Assembly (NCBI GenBank): GCA_020284085.1
Contig: JACEVL010001161.1
Span: 2,400,344 to 2,464,343 of the forward strand
Direction: 5' to 3'
Source: Aporrectodea caliginosa
Taxonomy: Eukaryota; Annelida; Clitellata; Crassiclitellata; Lumbricidae
Length of the DNA: 64,000 nucleotides
The position numbers and the translations under genes are program-made. Shown piece after piece: positions 1 through 11,229 of the stretch. Below the pieces are notes generated by a model, which worked only from the letters and a program-made list of their open reading frames with translations, was not told the origin of the DNA and did no database searches. Position 1 is the first letter of the stretch, and every line of letters begins with the position of its first letter.

Positions 1-463
1 TATAGTTGACTTTAACTGTATTTTTACTATGGAGTAATATAGATTTACTACAGTAGTTTTGATTTCTCACAAGAAACCTTTATGATGACTATGCAGTCTG
101 TGCAGTGAAATAAGAGTTTCATTTGTTTTGCCTTTACTTTGGAAAAAATTGGCCATAACTGGTTATAACCGGCAACAACTGGCAATAACCGGTTATTGCC
201 AACGTCCCGGCAATAATAGGTTGTTGCCGGCATTAACCCAACCCTGCAGATAATACATGCAGATAGAAATACAGTCTCAAGTAATGTACACCTCAAGGCC
301 ATGTGTAACACAATCAAAAGTTTGCCATGAGGTCAAGGACATACTCTAATGTCTCCAACTATGTTATGTACGTACGTATTTACACATTTTCGAATGTGAC
401 CATATGTGTTGCACATAAAAGCTCCTATTTCAAAGAAACTATTGGAAATAAATGTTCAACTAC
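1..463 (-). other. Intron 1 of the SLC3A1-like gene (partial)
   Basis: On the minus strand this follows the GT donor after the first coding exon at 464, so it is the 5' part of the gene's first intron. No second exon is visible before the window edge. The only structure I see is the nested palindrome at 169-230. Confidence 0.6.
169..230. repeat. Nested palindrome
   Basis: Positions 181-200 are a perfect 20-base palindrome (GGCAATAACC and its complement). It is enclosed by a second perfect inverted repeat, CCGGCAACAA at 169-178 against TTGTTGCCGG at 221-230. The segment could fold into a hairpin or cruciform. Its origin is unknown; it may be the core of a small fold-back element. Confidence 0.8.
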
Positions 464-980
464 CATTAATATCACCAATTCCGTCTCCATCTGAATCCTG
501 AAAGGAACGAACGTAGATGTGATAAACGACACCCTTTCGCCACCACAGCTCAGGTGAAGCATTCTTCTCGTCAAATCCAAACTCCTCCTTCAGCCTTTCC
601 AGTTGCTTCGTGTTATACCAGTTGACGACAATCACGAACAGACCAACAAGACCGATGACCAAGAAATATATGGCACCTTGACTAAGCAGCGGCTTTAGAT
701 TCGCCTGAGCACGAAGTGCCTGTAATTCTTTCTCTCGGTCTTCAGAAGAGTCAGAGTCATTTTCGTATTCTTTCAACAGCTGAAGAAAGTTCGGATCGTT
801 AAAGTCAAGCTCAGGCAGCGGGACATCGATATTGGTCGAATCGGACGGACAAGGGGGCACCACATAGCGACTGTTGTTCACGAGTCTCTTGCGGGGGGCC
901 GCCGCTTGCACAAAACACTTCGTTGAATTCTTCGCTGAATCATATTCCCGCATTAGACTCTCAAACTCCGGGTCAGACAT
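464..980 (-). CDS. SLC3A1: SLC3A1/rBAT-like amino-acid transporter heavy chain, first coding exon
   Basis: Codes for the N-terminal 172 residues plus one base of a type II membrane glycoprotein. Seen: ATG at 980, an acidic, charged cytoplasmic tail (residues 1-100), one membrane helix at about 103-122 (FLVIGLVGLFVIVVN), then WWRKGVVYHIYVRSF followed by QDSDGDGIGD at about 147-170, the conserved opening of the family's alpha-amylase-like ectodomain. The exon ends at 464 before GTAGTT, after Ile-Asn plus one base. Known of the family: SLC3 heavy chains pair by a disulfide with SLC7 light chains and bring the cystine/dibasic amino-acid exchanger to the plasma membrane; the ectodomain usually lacks glycosidase activity. 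Insect maltases share the ectodomain motif, but the long cytoplasmic tail plus anchor favours SLC3A1 over a secreted enzyme. SLC3A2-type is a less likely alternative. The gene continues off the left edge. Confidence 0.82.
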
Positions 981-1345
981 TTCTTATGCACGATGATTCT
1001 ATTTGTGTTAATTAAAGACACATTTTTTAAATAATTATTACAACTTCATCAGCTCCGTCATTATTTACCATTAATCAATATAATATCAATGCCTTTCAAC
1101 TGCACTACAGACCATAGACTACTTATATTGAATTTGAGTCTAATGTCTAACGGAACGCCGGAAGCAATGGATTTTGGGATTTTTGGCGTAACCCGCTATA
1201 CCATACAATACAATACAAATGAAAATTTATAGCGCGCTTTAACAGGACAGGTCTTGCAAGAGAGCGCGTTTTGCTACATTCTTAGTCGTATTGGAAGGTG
1301 AACAGATGATTTTTAATTTTGTTTTAAACTGAGCAACAGAATGAT

Positions 1346-1349
<4 letters not shown>
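981..1349 (-). other. 5' flank of the SLC3A1-like exon
   Basis: AT-rich sequence directly upstream of the start codon, expected to hold the 5' UTR and promoter. I see no clear TATA box in a useful position and no CpG-rich block. A SINE begins about 370 bp upstream of the ATG. Confidence 0.4.
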
Positions 1350-1384
<35 letters not shown>

Positions 1385-1607
1385 TCTTTTCTTTAATTTA
1401 GCGCCTGACAAACGCAATGCGCTGTACATTTACATGTTATGCAATTGAAACAATCTTAACTAGTTAACTACTAACAGAACAGACAGCTTGTAATACACGG
1501 CGCTAATAGCAGCCTACAAAGCAAATCCGCCCTAACGGGGCTCGAACTCGGTACCTCTCGCACTCTTCGCCAGATGTTATCCAACGCGCCACCGGACCCC
1601 CCCCCAA
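1350..1607 (-). mobile_element. tRNA-derived SINE, family 2
   Basis: Reading the minus strand, the element starts GGGTCCGGTGGCGCGTTGG (RNA polymerase III A-box-like TGGCGCGTTGG), has a B-box-like GAGTTCGAGCC about 50 bp later, then a body ending GTTTGTCAGGCGC, and closes with an (AAT)n/(ATT)n tail at 1350-1383. The copy at 58597-58833 matches over its whole length in the opposite orientation, which defines it as a dispersed family. Confidence 0.85.
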
Positions 1608-1798
1608 ATGTGCACTGTCGAACCGAAGTTGGAAGACTGTTCCATTCTTAAGGGTCCTGAAACCTCTGCCCCCTTCGTTACGCCACGATGTAGAACGACG
1701 ATAAGGGTTGCAGGCTGCAGCGTCGATGAAGGAAGACCGGATAGGACAGAATTGCAGTAGTCGAGGACTCGAGGCGAGAGATGACGAGAGCTTGGATG

Positions 1799-3076
1799 CA
1801 GGGTTGCCAGGTCGTCGCGAAAAGCGCGAGTTGGGCTACTTTTCAATGCGCTCGCGAATGAAAATTTCGTCCTCGCGACCTCGCGACCTCACGATATTTG
1901 GGCTACTTTTGAATTGCCCCGCAGTCGCGACGGCGACATTATGAATTCTCATAAATTTACCGCATTAGGCTACTTGGTCACTCTTACTGGCTACTATTCT
2001 TAGGCGGTGTTGCTTACTTACTAATAAATGCATGCTCTCTGGAGTACGGACTAGTCTACGGTAAGCACTAAGCAGTCTACCATCTAAATTTTAACGTAAA
2101 TGGTTTCATCACTTGTCTTGGTGAAAGCAATAAAGTATGCAGGGCTTCTCATTTGAGGCGATCGATCGATCGATCTCCTTGGTCGATCGCCTAGCGAGGG
2201 TCTGGTGGATCGGTAAATCGATCGCGCAAATCGAGCGCGATAGATTTACTCCAAGAGGAAACTGGAGCAATTATTTTATTTACCTAATTTACATTACTTT
2301 AATTTTTGCTTACTAGTGGCAGCGGTGAATGCGTTCGGAACGCAACGTTTGGAGACATATAGGCCCTAATGACTGCTGAGTGATCGCTCCAATTTCGTGT
2401 AATATGATTGGTTATAAAAACACGGTGGACACCTCCCGCGTACGTCATTATTTCGGAAATTATTGAAAGCAACAATGGCGGCGACTATGCCGAAGTGGAA
2501 TAATAATGTACAGTTTAGCAACGGCGCTCGTTTTCGGTTGATGGCCCTAGAAATGAGCTCCCTGTTGCGCTCCGCCTAGTGAATAGAGTTCCAACGGTCA
2601 TGTAGCCTATACCATCATTCTTTAATAACTAAACGACTGTCTTATTTAGTCATGGTTGGACTATAGGAGCGCTTCTGTTCAGTCGATCACCTTGAAGGGG
2701 CGCTATATGAAAACTAATTAATAATACTACCAATAGTAATTATCACGGAACTGAACTGAGATAGGCCTACTAGATACTAGATTAGTACTATAGCCTATAA
2801 TAACTACTGTTATATGCAGCCATACGAATACGATACACAAAATACAATGTACACAAAAGGCTCTCGATGTCGATCGCGCACCGATCGCCTACGCAACCCA
2901 GCGCGATCTATTTTCAAATCGCCTTCTATTTTCAAATGAGAAGCTCTGAAAGTATGCATATTGACGTGCCTAGCAAAAATTTATTAATGTTTTTATTTAG
3001 CTGCTCAGCTCGCGACTTTTGGGCTACTTTCTGACTTGGCTTCGCGACCAAGCACTTCCGAAATCTGGCAACCCTG
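1799..3076. mobile_element. hAT-like non-autonomous DNA transposon (outer)
   Basis: Ends are CAGGGTTGCCAG on the left and its complement CTGGCAACCCTG on the right, flanked by a perfect 8-bp duplication, cttggatg (1791-1798 and 3077-3084). TIRs starting CAGGG with an 8-bp duplication are typical of the hAT superfamily. The interior is rich in TCGCGAC and GGGCTACTTT motifs, repeated in inverted form near both ends. It has no transposase ORF. A second hAT-like element sits inside at 2140-2948. Confidence 0.88.
2140..2948. mobile_element. hAT-like non-autonomous transposon, nested
   Basis: Terminal repeats CAGGGCTTCTCATTTGA and, on the complement of the right end, CAGAGCTTCTCATTTGA, with a perfect 8-bp duplication aaagtatg on both sides. 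Subterminal sequence is loaded with GATCGATCGATC and CGATCGCGC. The same family recurs at 13288-13749. It is inserted within the 1799-3076 element and is therefore younger than it. Confidence 0.9.
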
Positions 3077-3130
3077 CTTGGATGAGAACACGAAAGCAGA
3101 TTTCGTGGAAGACTTCATAAAATATTAAAT

Positions 3131-4789
3131 GCACATTGAAGTCGAGTAGCAGAGAACAGTTAGAACCATTACCAAACTCCAAGAGGTAATTTCTCATTTT
3201 ACAGTGACAGATATTATCGATATCGTATTGTAATGTTGCAAACATGAGGAGGTATAGCGTTCCAGATGGATGGATAACATCATAACAACAGTATGAATGA
3301 TCATCGGCCAAAGACAAGACACATGTCCCACGAACAACATACTTTATAGTTTGTAATTATAAAAGATCTAATTGAAAAGACTAAAGAGTATAGATCCTTT
3401 AGCAGAGCAACAGAGTGTAGCCTAACCATGCATAGACGCAAAGTAGGAGTGCAGCAGTGATCGGGAAAATACTGTTTAAAAGTATTTTGAGTAGGCCTTC
3501 TCACAAATAATCAAGTTGTATAAAAAATTGTGACTCAAACTCTTACTATAGAATTTTGAACACCAGTAAAAAGATTTCTCCAGTTCAGCATTCTTCATAT
3601 TATGACACTTAGGCATTGGCCTTAATTTAGGCTACCAGTAGTTGCTCAAAATGTTTATCATTCACGCGAATACGTCTTCGTGATAAATTAGAGATCACCA
3701 TGAAGGACAGCCAGCAGTCTGCATGGTGACTTCTGGCTCCGGTTCTGCCTTCTGATTTTCTGCAATGCTTTACCATGTACGTGACTGAAAGTGATTTTTC
3801 TGTGGTCAAGGCATTAGTCTGAATGAACATTCATGATGTATTCGTCAAAAACATCATGTGTGAGTGATACGCCATGGACAGTTTAACTGAATTAATGAAG
3901 GAAAGTGTGGTGTATGTTGGTCTATATAACACTGGTTTTTATCCTGCGACTTTCACACAGCATTTTCTTTGTGAAACTAATTATGCTAATAGCAGCTGCT
4001 AGATGTTAAGGCGCTTATCGACAATGGAATGGCCAGTGAGCAGTGGGTCAATTAGAGCAGTGGATAAATCAGAGCAGTGACGATTTGAAGCAAGGCTTTT
4101 AAAATACAAATTAGGCCTATAGGCTATAGTGGCAGTGTTTAGTAAAGTTGTTACCGACCTTCTTCAGAGCAAGGCACCCGTACTAACAGTTATGCTGTCA
4201 ATGACACCTGGCCTGAATTTCATTTATTTTTCTGTGAGTCAGTTCTTTAAAGTGTCTTCTTAGCATATAATGCAATAAATCCTGGCATATAAATGATCAA
4301 CAACATTTCTGCCAATGGAGTCTGAATTTTTCACACGAAGTTACATTAGTTCACTGTTTCAACAATGCAGTTTAATAGCAACAGAGTATGATAATGACAG
4401 CTTAACCAAACTCACACTGTGTCACATTATACACATAGCCACGTTGCAGTTTTACAGTTTGTTCAGTAGCAAAGTTACACTGCACAGACCAGCCAATGGA
4501 TATAATTATACAGTCAATCTTCGCCATGCACCTAGCCACCAGAAAACTGCACACCCATAGACCTCTGTTCTCTCTTTTCAAACAGTTTCCTCCCCACTTT
4601 CTTTCCCATTCACACAATCCATTTCTCCACCTATTCTCCTCATCCTGCTCCTAAATATCATATGTTCTTCTTCCACAAGTCTTTCTATCTCCTATCAATT
4701 TTACATCTTCATACACTGTTAGGGTTTCCAATCATAGCGTTTGAACGTTTGACACTGCAGGTCGTGAAATCTTCATTTCCCTCTGTTGA
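3131..4789. other. Unassigned intergenic sequence
   Basis: AT-rich DNA with only short chance ORFs. No TIR pair, RT motif, tRNA-like box or splice-flanked exon was recognised. Confidence 0.4.
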
Positions 4790-4925
4790 ATGCATGGTTC
4801 GGTAATTGATGTTGATCTTCTTGAATCTTGATCCTTGTAGAATTCCCAGTTGTAGGCATGGTTCGGTGATCGATGTTGATCTTCTGGAATCTTGATCCTT
4901 GTAGATTTCCCAGTTGTAGACAGTT
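4790..4925. repeat. 64-bp tandem duplication
   Basis: The stretch beginning GCATGGTTCGGT at 4792 is repeated from 4856 with few changes, including GATGTTGATCTTCT and CCCAGTTGTAG in both units. That makes two units of 64 bp plus a partial third. Confidence 0.75.
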
Positions 4926-5254
4926 GCAAGGCGTCGCACATCAATGAACCGGAAACAAAAACAGTAATTAAATTAAGTAGCCTCATTGTCACATTTTATT
5001 TCACTTAATAGAGAAACATACATGTAGTACAAGGAAAGAATATGGACAGGAGACTAGAAGGAAAGAGTACTAGTAAATACAGATCATATAGTATATAGTA
5101 CATACAGTACTTACTACAGAAACCTATTTCCAAAGTGTTCTCTGTGATACATAGAACCAATTTGTCTCAAGTTCAATCATAGTAGCCTACACCACACACC
5201 AAAAAAAACTAGACTAACAGTTAAAGAAAACAAAGCAGTTGTGTTTACAATCTA

Positions 5255-5402
5255 ATTTAAAATACTTTTCCGGAACAAGTAGTTGTTACTTCTATTTAAA
5301 ATACTTGTTTGAATTGAAAATGTATTTCTACTTGTATAATTGTATTTTAGATACTTTTTATACTTGCACTCAATATACTTTTTAAAAGCATTCCCCATCA
5401 GT
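5255..5402. mobile_element. Possible hAT terminus (single end)
   Basis: A run of AAATACTT/GTATTT subterminal motifs ends in CATTCCCCATCAGTGG. The complement, CACTGATGGGGAATG, resembles the ends of hAT elements with AAGTATTT-rich termini. No matching left end or target duplication was found, so this may be a remnant. Confidence 0.35.
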
Positions 5403-5717
5403 GGTCGTGGTGTACATAAAACTCTGACAACATAATATTATATCATAGACTACTGCAGAATGTCGCGTTTGACCCAGCATTTCCTCATCCACTAAGGGAC
5501 CCTGCGTTGTTGTAAAGCTATAGGTGAAGAAGAATCGCGATGCAGGACACCGCGCTCAGGGTTGAAACCCGTAGATGGAGGTTCTTGCCATCCAACCTAG
5601 AGCTTAACTCTTCGGTGCTGAAGTCTAAGTTTAGTTCCTAACCAAAAGCTACGTCGCAAAGTGTCAAGATTATCTCGACCAAACCGTATACACAAGGTCG
5701 ATGGACAAGCGACCACT

Positions 5718-8236
5718 CATAAAGCAACCCAGTGCCGCAGAGTCACCTCATAAACCAACTTGGCGCCGCAGAGTCACCCCATAAAGAAACCCGGTGCCGC
5801 AGAGTCACCCTATAAAAGCAACCCGGTGCCGCAGAGTCACCCTATAAAAGCAACCCGGTGCCGCAGAGTCACCCTATAAAAGTAACCCGGTGCCGCAGAG
5901 TCACCCCATAAAAGTAACCCGGTGCCGCAGAATCACCCAATAAAGCAACCCGGTGCCGCAGAGCCACCCTATGAAAGCAACCCGGTGCCGCAGAGTCACA
6001 CTATAAAAGCAACCCGGTGCCGCAGAATCACCCCATAAAAGCAACCCGGTGCCGCAGAGTCACTCCATAAAAGCGACCCGGTGCCGCAGAGTCAGCCCAT
6101 AAAAGTAACCCGGTGCCGCAGAGTCACCCCATAAAAGTAACCCGGTGCCGCAGAGTCACCCCATAAAAGCAACCCGGTGCCGCAGAGTCACCCCATAAAA
6201 GTAACCCGGTGCCGCAGAGTCACCCCATAAAAGTAACCCGGTGCCGCAGAGTCACCCCATAAAGCAACCCGGTGCCGCAGAGTCACACTATAAAAGCAAC
6301 CCGGTGCCGCAGAGTCACCCCATAAAAGCAACCCGGTGCCGCAGAGTCACTCCATAAAAGTGACCCGGTGCCGCAGAGTCAGCCCATAAAAGTAACCCGG
6401 TGCCGCAGAGTCAGCCCATAAAAGTAACCCGGTGCCGCAGAGTCACCCCATAAAAGTAACCAGGTGCCGCAGAGTCACCCCATAAAAGTAACCCGGTGCC
6501 GCAGAGTCACCCCATAAAAGTAACCCGGTGCCGCAGAGTCACCCCATAAAAGCAACCCGGTGCCGCAGAGTCACCCCATAAAGCAACCCGGTGCCGCAGA
6601 GTCACACTATAAAAGCAACCCGGTGCCGCAGAGTCACCCCATTAAGCAACCCGGTGCCGCAGAGTCACACTATAAAAGCAACCCGGTGCTGCAGAGTCAC
6701 CCCATAAAAGTAACCCGGTGCCGCAGAGTCACACTATAGAAGCAACCCGGTGCCGCAGAGTCACCCCATAAAAGCAACCCGGTGCCGCAGAGTCACCCAA
6801 TAAAGCAACCCGGTGCCGCAGAGTCACCCAATAAAAGCAACCCGGTGCCGCGGAGTCACCCTATAGAAGCAACCCGGTGCTGCGGAGTCACCCTATAGAA
6901 GCAACCCGGTGCCGCAGAGTCACCTCATGAAGCAACCCGGTTTCTCAGAGTCACCCCATAAAGCAACCCGGTGCCGCGGAGTCACCCTATAAAAGCAACC
7001 CGGTGCCGCCAAGTCACCCTATAAAAGCAACCCGGTGCCGCAGAGTCACCCTATAAAAGCAACCCGGTGCCGCAGAGCCACCCGATAAACGCAACCCGGT
7101 GCCGCAGAGTCACCCTATAAAAGCAACCCGGTGCCGCAGAGCCACCCTATAAAAGCAACTCGGTGCCGCAGAGTCACCCTATGAAAGCAACCCGGTGCCG
7201 CAGAGCCACCCGATAAACGCAACCCGGTGCCGCAGAGTCACCCTATGAAAGCAACCCGGTGCCGCAGAGCCACCCTATAAAAGCAACCCGGTGCCGCAGA
7301 GTCACCATATGAAAGGAACCCGGTGCCGCAGAGCCACCCTATAAACGCAACCCGGTGCCGCAGAGTCACCCTATGAAAGCAACCCGGTGCCGCAGAGCCA
7401 CCCTATAAAAGCCACCCGGTGCCGCAGAGTCACCCTATGAAAGCAACCCGGTGCCGCAGAGCCACCCTATAAAAGCAACCCGGTGCCGCAGAGTCACCCT
7501 ATGAAAGCAACCCGGTGCCGCAGAGCCACCCTATAAACGCAACCCGGTGCCGCAGAGCCACCCTATGAAAGCAACCCGGTGCCGCAGAGTCGTGCCCTAT
7601 GAAAGCAACCCGGTGCCGCAGAGTCACCCTATGAAAGCAACCCGGTGCCGCAGAGCCACCCTATAAAAGCAACCCGGTGCCGCAGAGTCACCATATGAAA
7701 GCAACCCGGTGCCGCAGAGCCACCCTATAAACGCAACCCGGTGCCGCAGAGTCACCCTATAAAAGCCACCCGGTGCCGCAGAGTCACCCTATGAAAGCAA
7801 CCCGGTGCCGCAGAGCCACCCTATAAACGCAACCCGGTGCCGCAGAGTCACCCTATGAAAGCAACCCGGTGCCGCAGAGCCACCCTATATACGCAACCCG
7901 GTGCCGCAGAGTCACCCTGTAGAAACAACCCGGTGCCGCAGAGCCACCTTATAAACGTAACCCGGTGCCGCAGAGTCACCCTATAAACGCAACCCGGTGC
8001 CGCAGAGTCACCCTATAGAAACAACCCGGTGCCGCAGAGCCACTCTATAAACGCAACCCGGTGCCGCAGAGTCACCCTGTAGAAACAACCCGGTGCCGCA
8101 GAGCCACCCTATAAACGTAACTCGGTGCCGCAGAGTCACCCTATAAACGCAACCCGGTGCCGCAGAGCCACCCTATAAACGCAACCCGGTGCCGCAGAGT
8201 CACCCTATAAAATCAACCCGGTGCCTCAGAGTCACC
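5718..8236. repeat. 32-bp minisatellite array, about 80 copies
   Basis: The unit is built from CCCGGTGCCGCAGAGTCAC followed by a variable half, CCTATAAAAGCAA or close to it, with 30-, 31- and 32-bp length variants caused by loss of one or two bases in the A run. The left half (about 5740-6960) is mostly CCCCATAAAAGTAA units. The right half (about 7060-8230) alternates GAGTCA and GAGCCA units with ATGAAAG and ATAAACG halves, giving a 64-bp higher-order period. Edge units at both ends are the most diverged (cccagtg, ttggcgc at the left; gtgcctc at the right), as expected of unequal exchange. The unit is not a multiple of three and contains stops on both strands, so it is non-coding. Confidence 0.97.
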
Positions 8237-9121
8237 TGAGACCAGCACCAAGCCTTTTAAAATAGAACTCTAGTGCACTCGAGAGTAGGCCTAAGACCTT
8301 GGTCTCGAGGACAACAAGACAGGTCTTTGTGAGTGTCAGGTCCAACGTCCAATGGTCGAAACCCAAACATATTAAATTACAAACAATAAAATAATTACAA
8401 AGAGCTAGCCAAATATATTACAAACAGGGTCGAACTAAATGCACAAGGTCTAAAGCAACAAGTTCACAGCAGTACAGTTCTTAACTTGATGTCCAATGGC
8501 ATGGCAACCCTGAGCAAGCTGCAAACGTATAGGGTACCGATGAATCAAACGGGTCAGACCGTTGCTCTTACATATCGATGAACAAAACCTAAAGTTAAGA
8601 GACACTAATTAGTTTGTCTCGTAATCTCACTGATCATGGATAAATTTTGATGTTTATGTGAATTTATATTGTTCGTGCTTGTTCACCAGAGTGCTGTTTG
8701 GCAGCTGGTTATATTAAAGAATATACGTATACTTGCTTACTTATAAATCACATTCGCTAAATGCAATGTCCAAAGAAAGTGACATATTAGGCTACTTAAC
8801 TTTTGGGTAGGCTGGTACGAAAGAGGCAGAAAGACGTCGGCTGAGTGAAGCATATCAGCGGAAACTTTGGAACTTCTGACGAGTAGCAGCGATCTTGGCA
8901 GAGTTCGCAGCCCAGTGAACGACGTTTGGCTCGGTTGAAACAGAAGCAGTTCTGCAGTGCACTTCTTTGTCTCTACAGCGGCTCCGAGGGAAAGGACACG
9001 TTGTCAAGTTTCTGCACCCAGCTGTGCATGTTTCCCATGCTCCAAGCCTCAGTTGATTCAGCTTGAGGGCTGCAGTCGACTCTCTGTTCACCAGACCAGG
9101 ACTTCTGTAAACGGCAAGGAC
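8237..9121. other. Unassigned sequence right of the minisatellite
   Basis: No gene recognised. Minus-strand frames over 8855-9110 give a cysteine-rich chance reading with no conserved motif that I can name. Confidence 0.35.
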
Positions 9122-9262
9122 AAACAATAAATAATAATAATAAATAATAATAAATAATAAATAATAATAAATAATAAACAATAATGATAAATAATAATAA
9201 TAACAATAAATAATAACAATAAATAATAACAAATAATTACAATAAATAATAATAATAATATT
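9122..9262. repeat. (TAA)n/(AAT)n microsatellite
   Basis: Interrupted AATAATAATAA runs with CAATAA variants over about 140 bp. Confidence 0.9.
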
Positions 9263-11034
9263 AATAGGAAGAACGAGTTTAACTGTTCATGCACTGAGAT
9301 CACTGGGTTGGAAGACTTAATCCCAGCTGCCTAGTATAAATACATTCCCTGTAACAATATTATTGAATTAACTGCATCAGCTGTAAGGCTGCATAAAGAT
9401 AATTATCAGCCCTGGAAACTGAATAAATGCAAAATTTGTTGGTGATTCCAAACTTTTGCACACCTCTGTACCTTCTTCCGTCGCCAAGGTCCTCGATCGT
9501 CCAGTGGAACACGAACCGAATCGCGACCTTCACCTTCTGCTTCTTCAAGAGGCCCTGATCGAAGGAGTGAAGAGTCCCAGAAAGTCCTCAGAATCGGCAC
9601 GAATGAACTTCGCCTTCTTCCACACCGTTTACCACTGCGTACCCCTAGAACTACAAGGCTCTATGTCCACTTTTTGCGAAAGGGTGAAAAACGATTTTTA
9701 AGATTTGCTGACGAAATTTTTTTGCTCTGTTTCATTGATGGCAATTAAATTAAACTTTATGGACATAACACCGTATAATTCTTTTTTCAAACCTCGCTCG
9801 ATCACGGTTATATCTCCAATTCACGGGATACAAAATTAATGATTCTATTGGATGACTGAACTTGTTCCTCTTTAGCTTTGAGACACTGTCCAAATCAGGT
9901 CCAAATTTGTGGACATAGAGCTTTATAGCACTGAAGAATCAGTGAAGATAGCCTAGAGCTTAAGAAAGCGTCTCCAGTTAAGCTAGAGTGCTAGACTATA
10001 CAGTTAAGCTAGACTATACATTTCAGTAGGCCTACATAGCCCCTGTCATCCCGGTAACGGATATAGCGTTAGGTTGATTTTTTTTAAAGTGGACATAGAG
10101 CCTTATAATTCTAGAGGTAGGCTACGACTGGCTTTCGTCTCTGGTCGAAAGGACCTCGTCGTTCCCTTTAAACAAATACAACCACACAGAATAACCATCT
10201 CTGCAGCTGTCATTGAAAAAACGCATGGAATAGACAAACAGGAAAGTTCACTTTGAAATACTAGTTCATTTCGAATAAAGTCGGCTGTATCAAGTCTCGA
10301 ATGAAACGTTGCGTTGATGACTTACAAGGAGACGTTCGTTATTTGCAAGAGTGAATGATAAAAGTTGGTTAATTCGATACAAAAGATTACAAACCTGAAT
10401 TTCCGGCTCCGGCTGCGATCGAGTCCGCATGCAACACAGCGGAGAACGTAGCATTTTCGATTCAAAAGTCAAAACTATAAGAAATCTCATCAAAATCGCA
10501 ATTTTAAAATGATATTTGTCTAAGCAGAGCGCAGACAATTATAGCGCAAATGAGGATTTAACAGTTTAGCGACAATGGGACGGCGATGACGTCAACACTA
10601 TTATTTACGTCATCAAGAAGAATTCGAACCAAATAATTTCGCTCAGCGCTCATTACATGTGTAGGGCCATTATAGACGTCTTAATAATAGCTGGTTATTA
10701 TATAGTTATTATAATAATAGCTAGCTATTATAATAGATTCGAAGTCCATGGTAGGGCCTATTCGTAATATAATTAAAATATAACCATAGCCTAACCAAAG
10801 ACCTAAATTTTATTGAACCCAATGAAAAGCAAGCACAAACGAGAAAAAACAGACAAGCAAGAAGGGGATCAAAAGGAATACGACCCTAAAGGACTAGGCC
10901 TATAGGTCCCGCTAATGGGCCACCTGTAACAAAAGCAAATTTTTGGCAGAACAATTGTAACACAAGTATGAGATATAACATTGTAATTCTTAACTAGTTA
11001 ACTAAGACAGTAAGACTAATAAATTTAATGAGCA
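9263..11034. other. Unassigned intergenic sequence with a CRE pair
   Basis: No supported gene. It contains a TGACGTCA palindrome at 10587-10594 and a TACGTCA half-site-like motif at about 10606-10612, 12 bp apart, which could bind CREB/ATF factors; there is no adjacent TATA box. The stretch 10690-10740 is a TAATAGCTAG/CTAGCTATTA palindromic AT-rich patch. Confidence 0.35.
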
Positions 11035-11226
11035 CTAGGTGATAAGATGAGACCGCAGTCTAATTTTGAACAGAGATATATTAGTTAAATTACGTATGGT
11101 GAGAGGTACATCGTTCCATATGCGGGGGCCAACGCATTTTATAGAAAACATCCGAGAATTAGTCCTACCAAAAGCTACTCTAACATTTGCAGCAGAACGT
11201 ACACTTATTCCTATCCCAATTCCCAA
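11035..11226 (-). pseudogene. LINE ORF C-terminal fragment
   Basis: Minus-strand translation includes GPRIWNDVPLTIRNL and ends SLFKIRLRSHLIT then stop. This is the usual tail of CR1/L2-type ORF2 (GP..WN.LP..IR). It directly abuts the 3' end of the LINE-A copy at 11230, suggesting LINE-A integrated into it. Confidence 0.7.
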
Positions 11227-11229
11227 ATG

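Larger units (their letters stand above)
1620..3130 (-). pseudogene. LINE reverse-transcriptase fragment, split by a hAT insertion
   Basis: Minus-strand translation on the two sides of the 1799-3076 insertion gives FRVLIQALVISRL and then, after a frameshift, DYCNSVLSGLPSSTLQP, a signature of the segment after the RT palm in CR1/L2-like LINEs. Removing the insertion and one target duplication joins the sense codons. The fragment is degenerate and has no start or end of its own. Confidence 0.65.

Noticed and set aside
5718..8236. Possible repeat-protein gene or CRISPR-like array
   Set aside because: The unit is 30-32 bp with no unique spacers, is not a multiple of three and contains stops on both strands. 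It is a minisatellite, not CRISPR.
9360..9600. Minus-strand frame reading FVFHWTIEDLGDGRRYRGVQ
   Set aside because: Looks protein-like, but an in-frame stop lies about 40 codons upstream of the block and I could not place it in a family. Recorded as unassigned.
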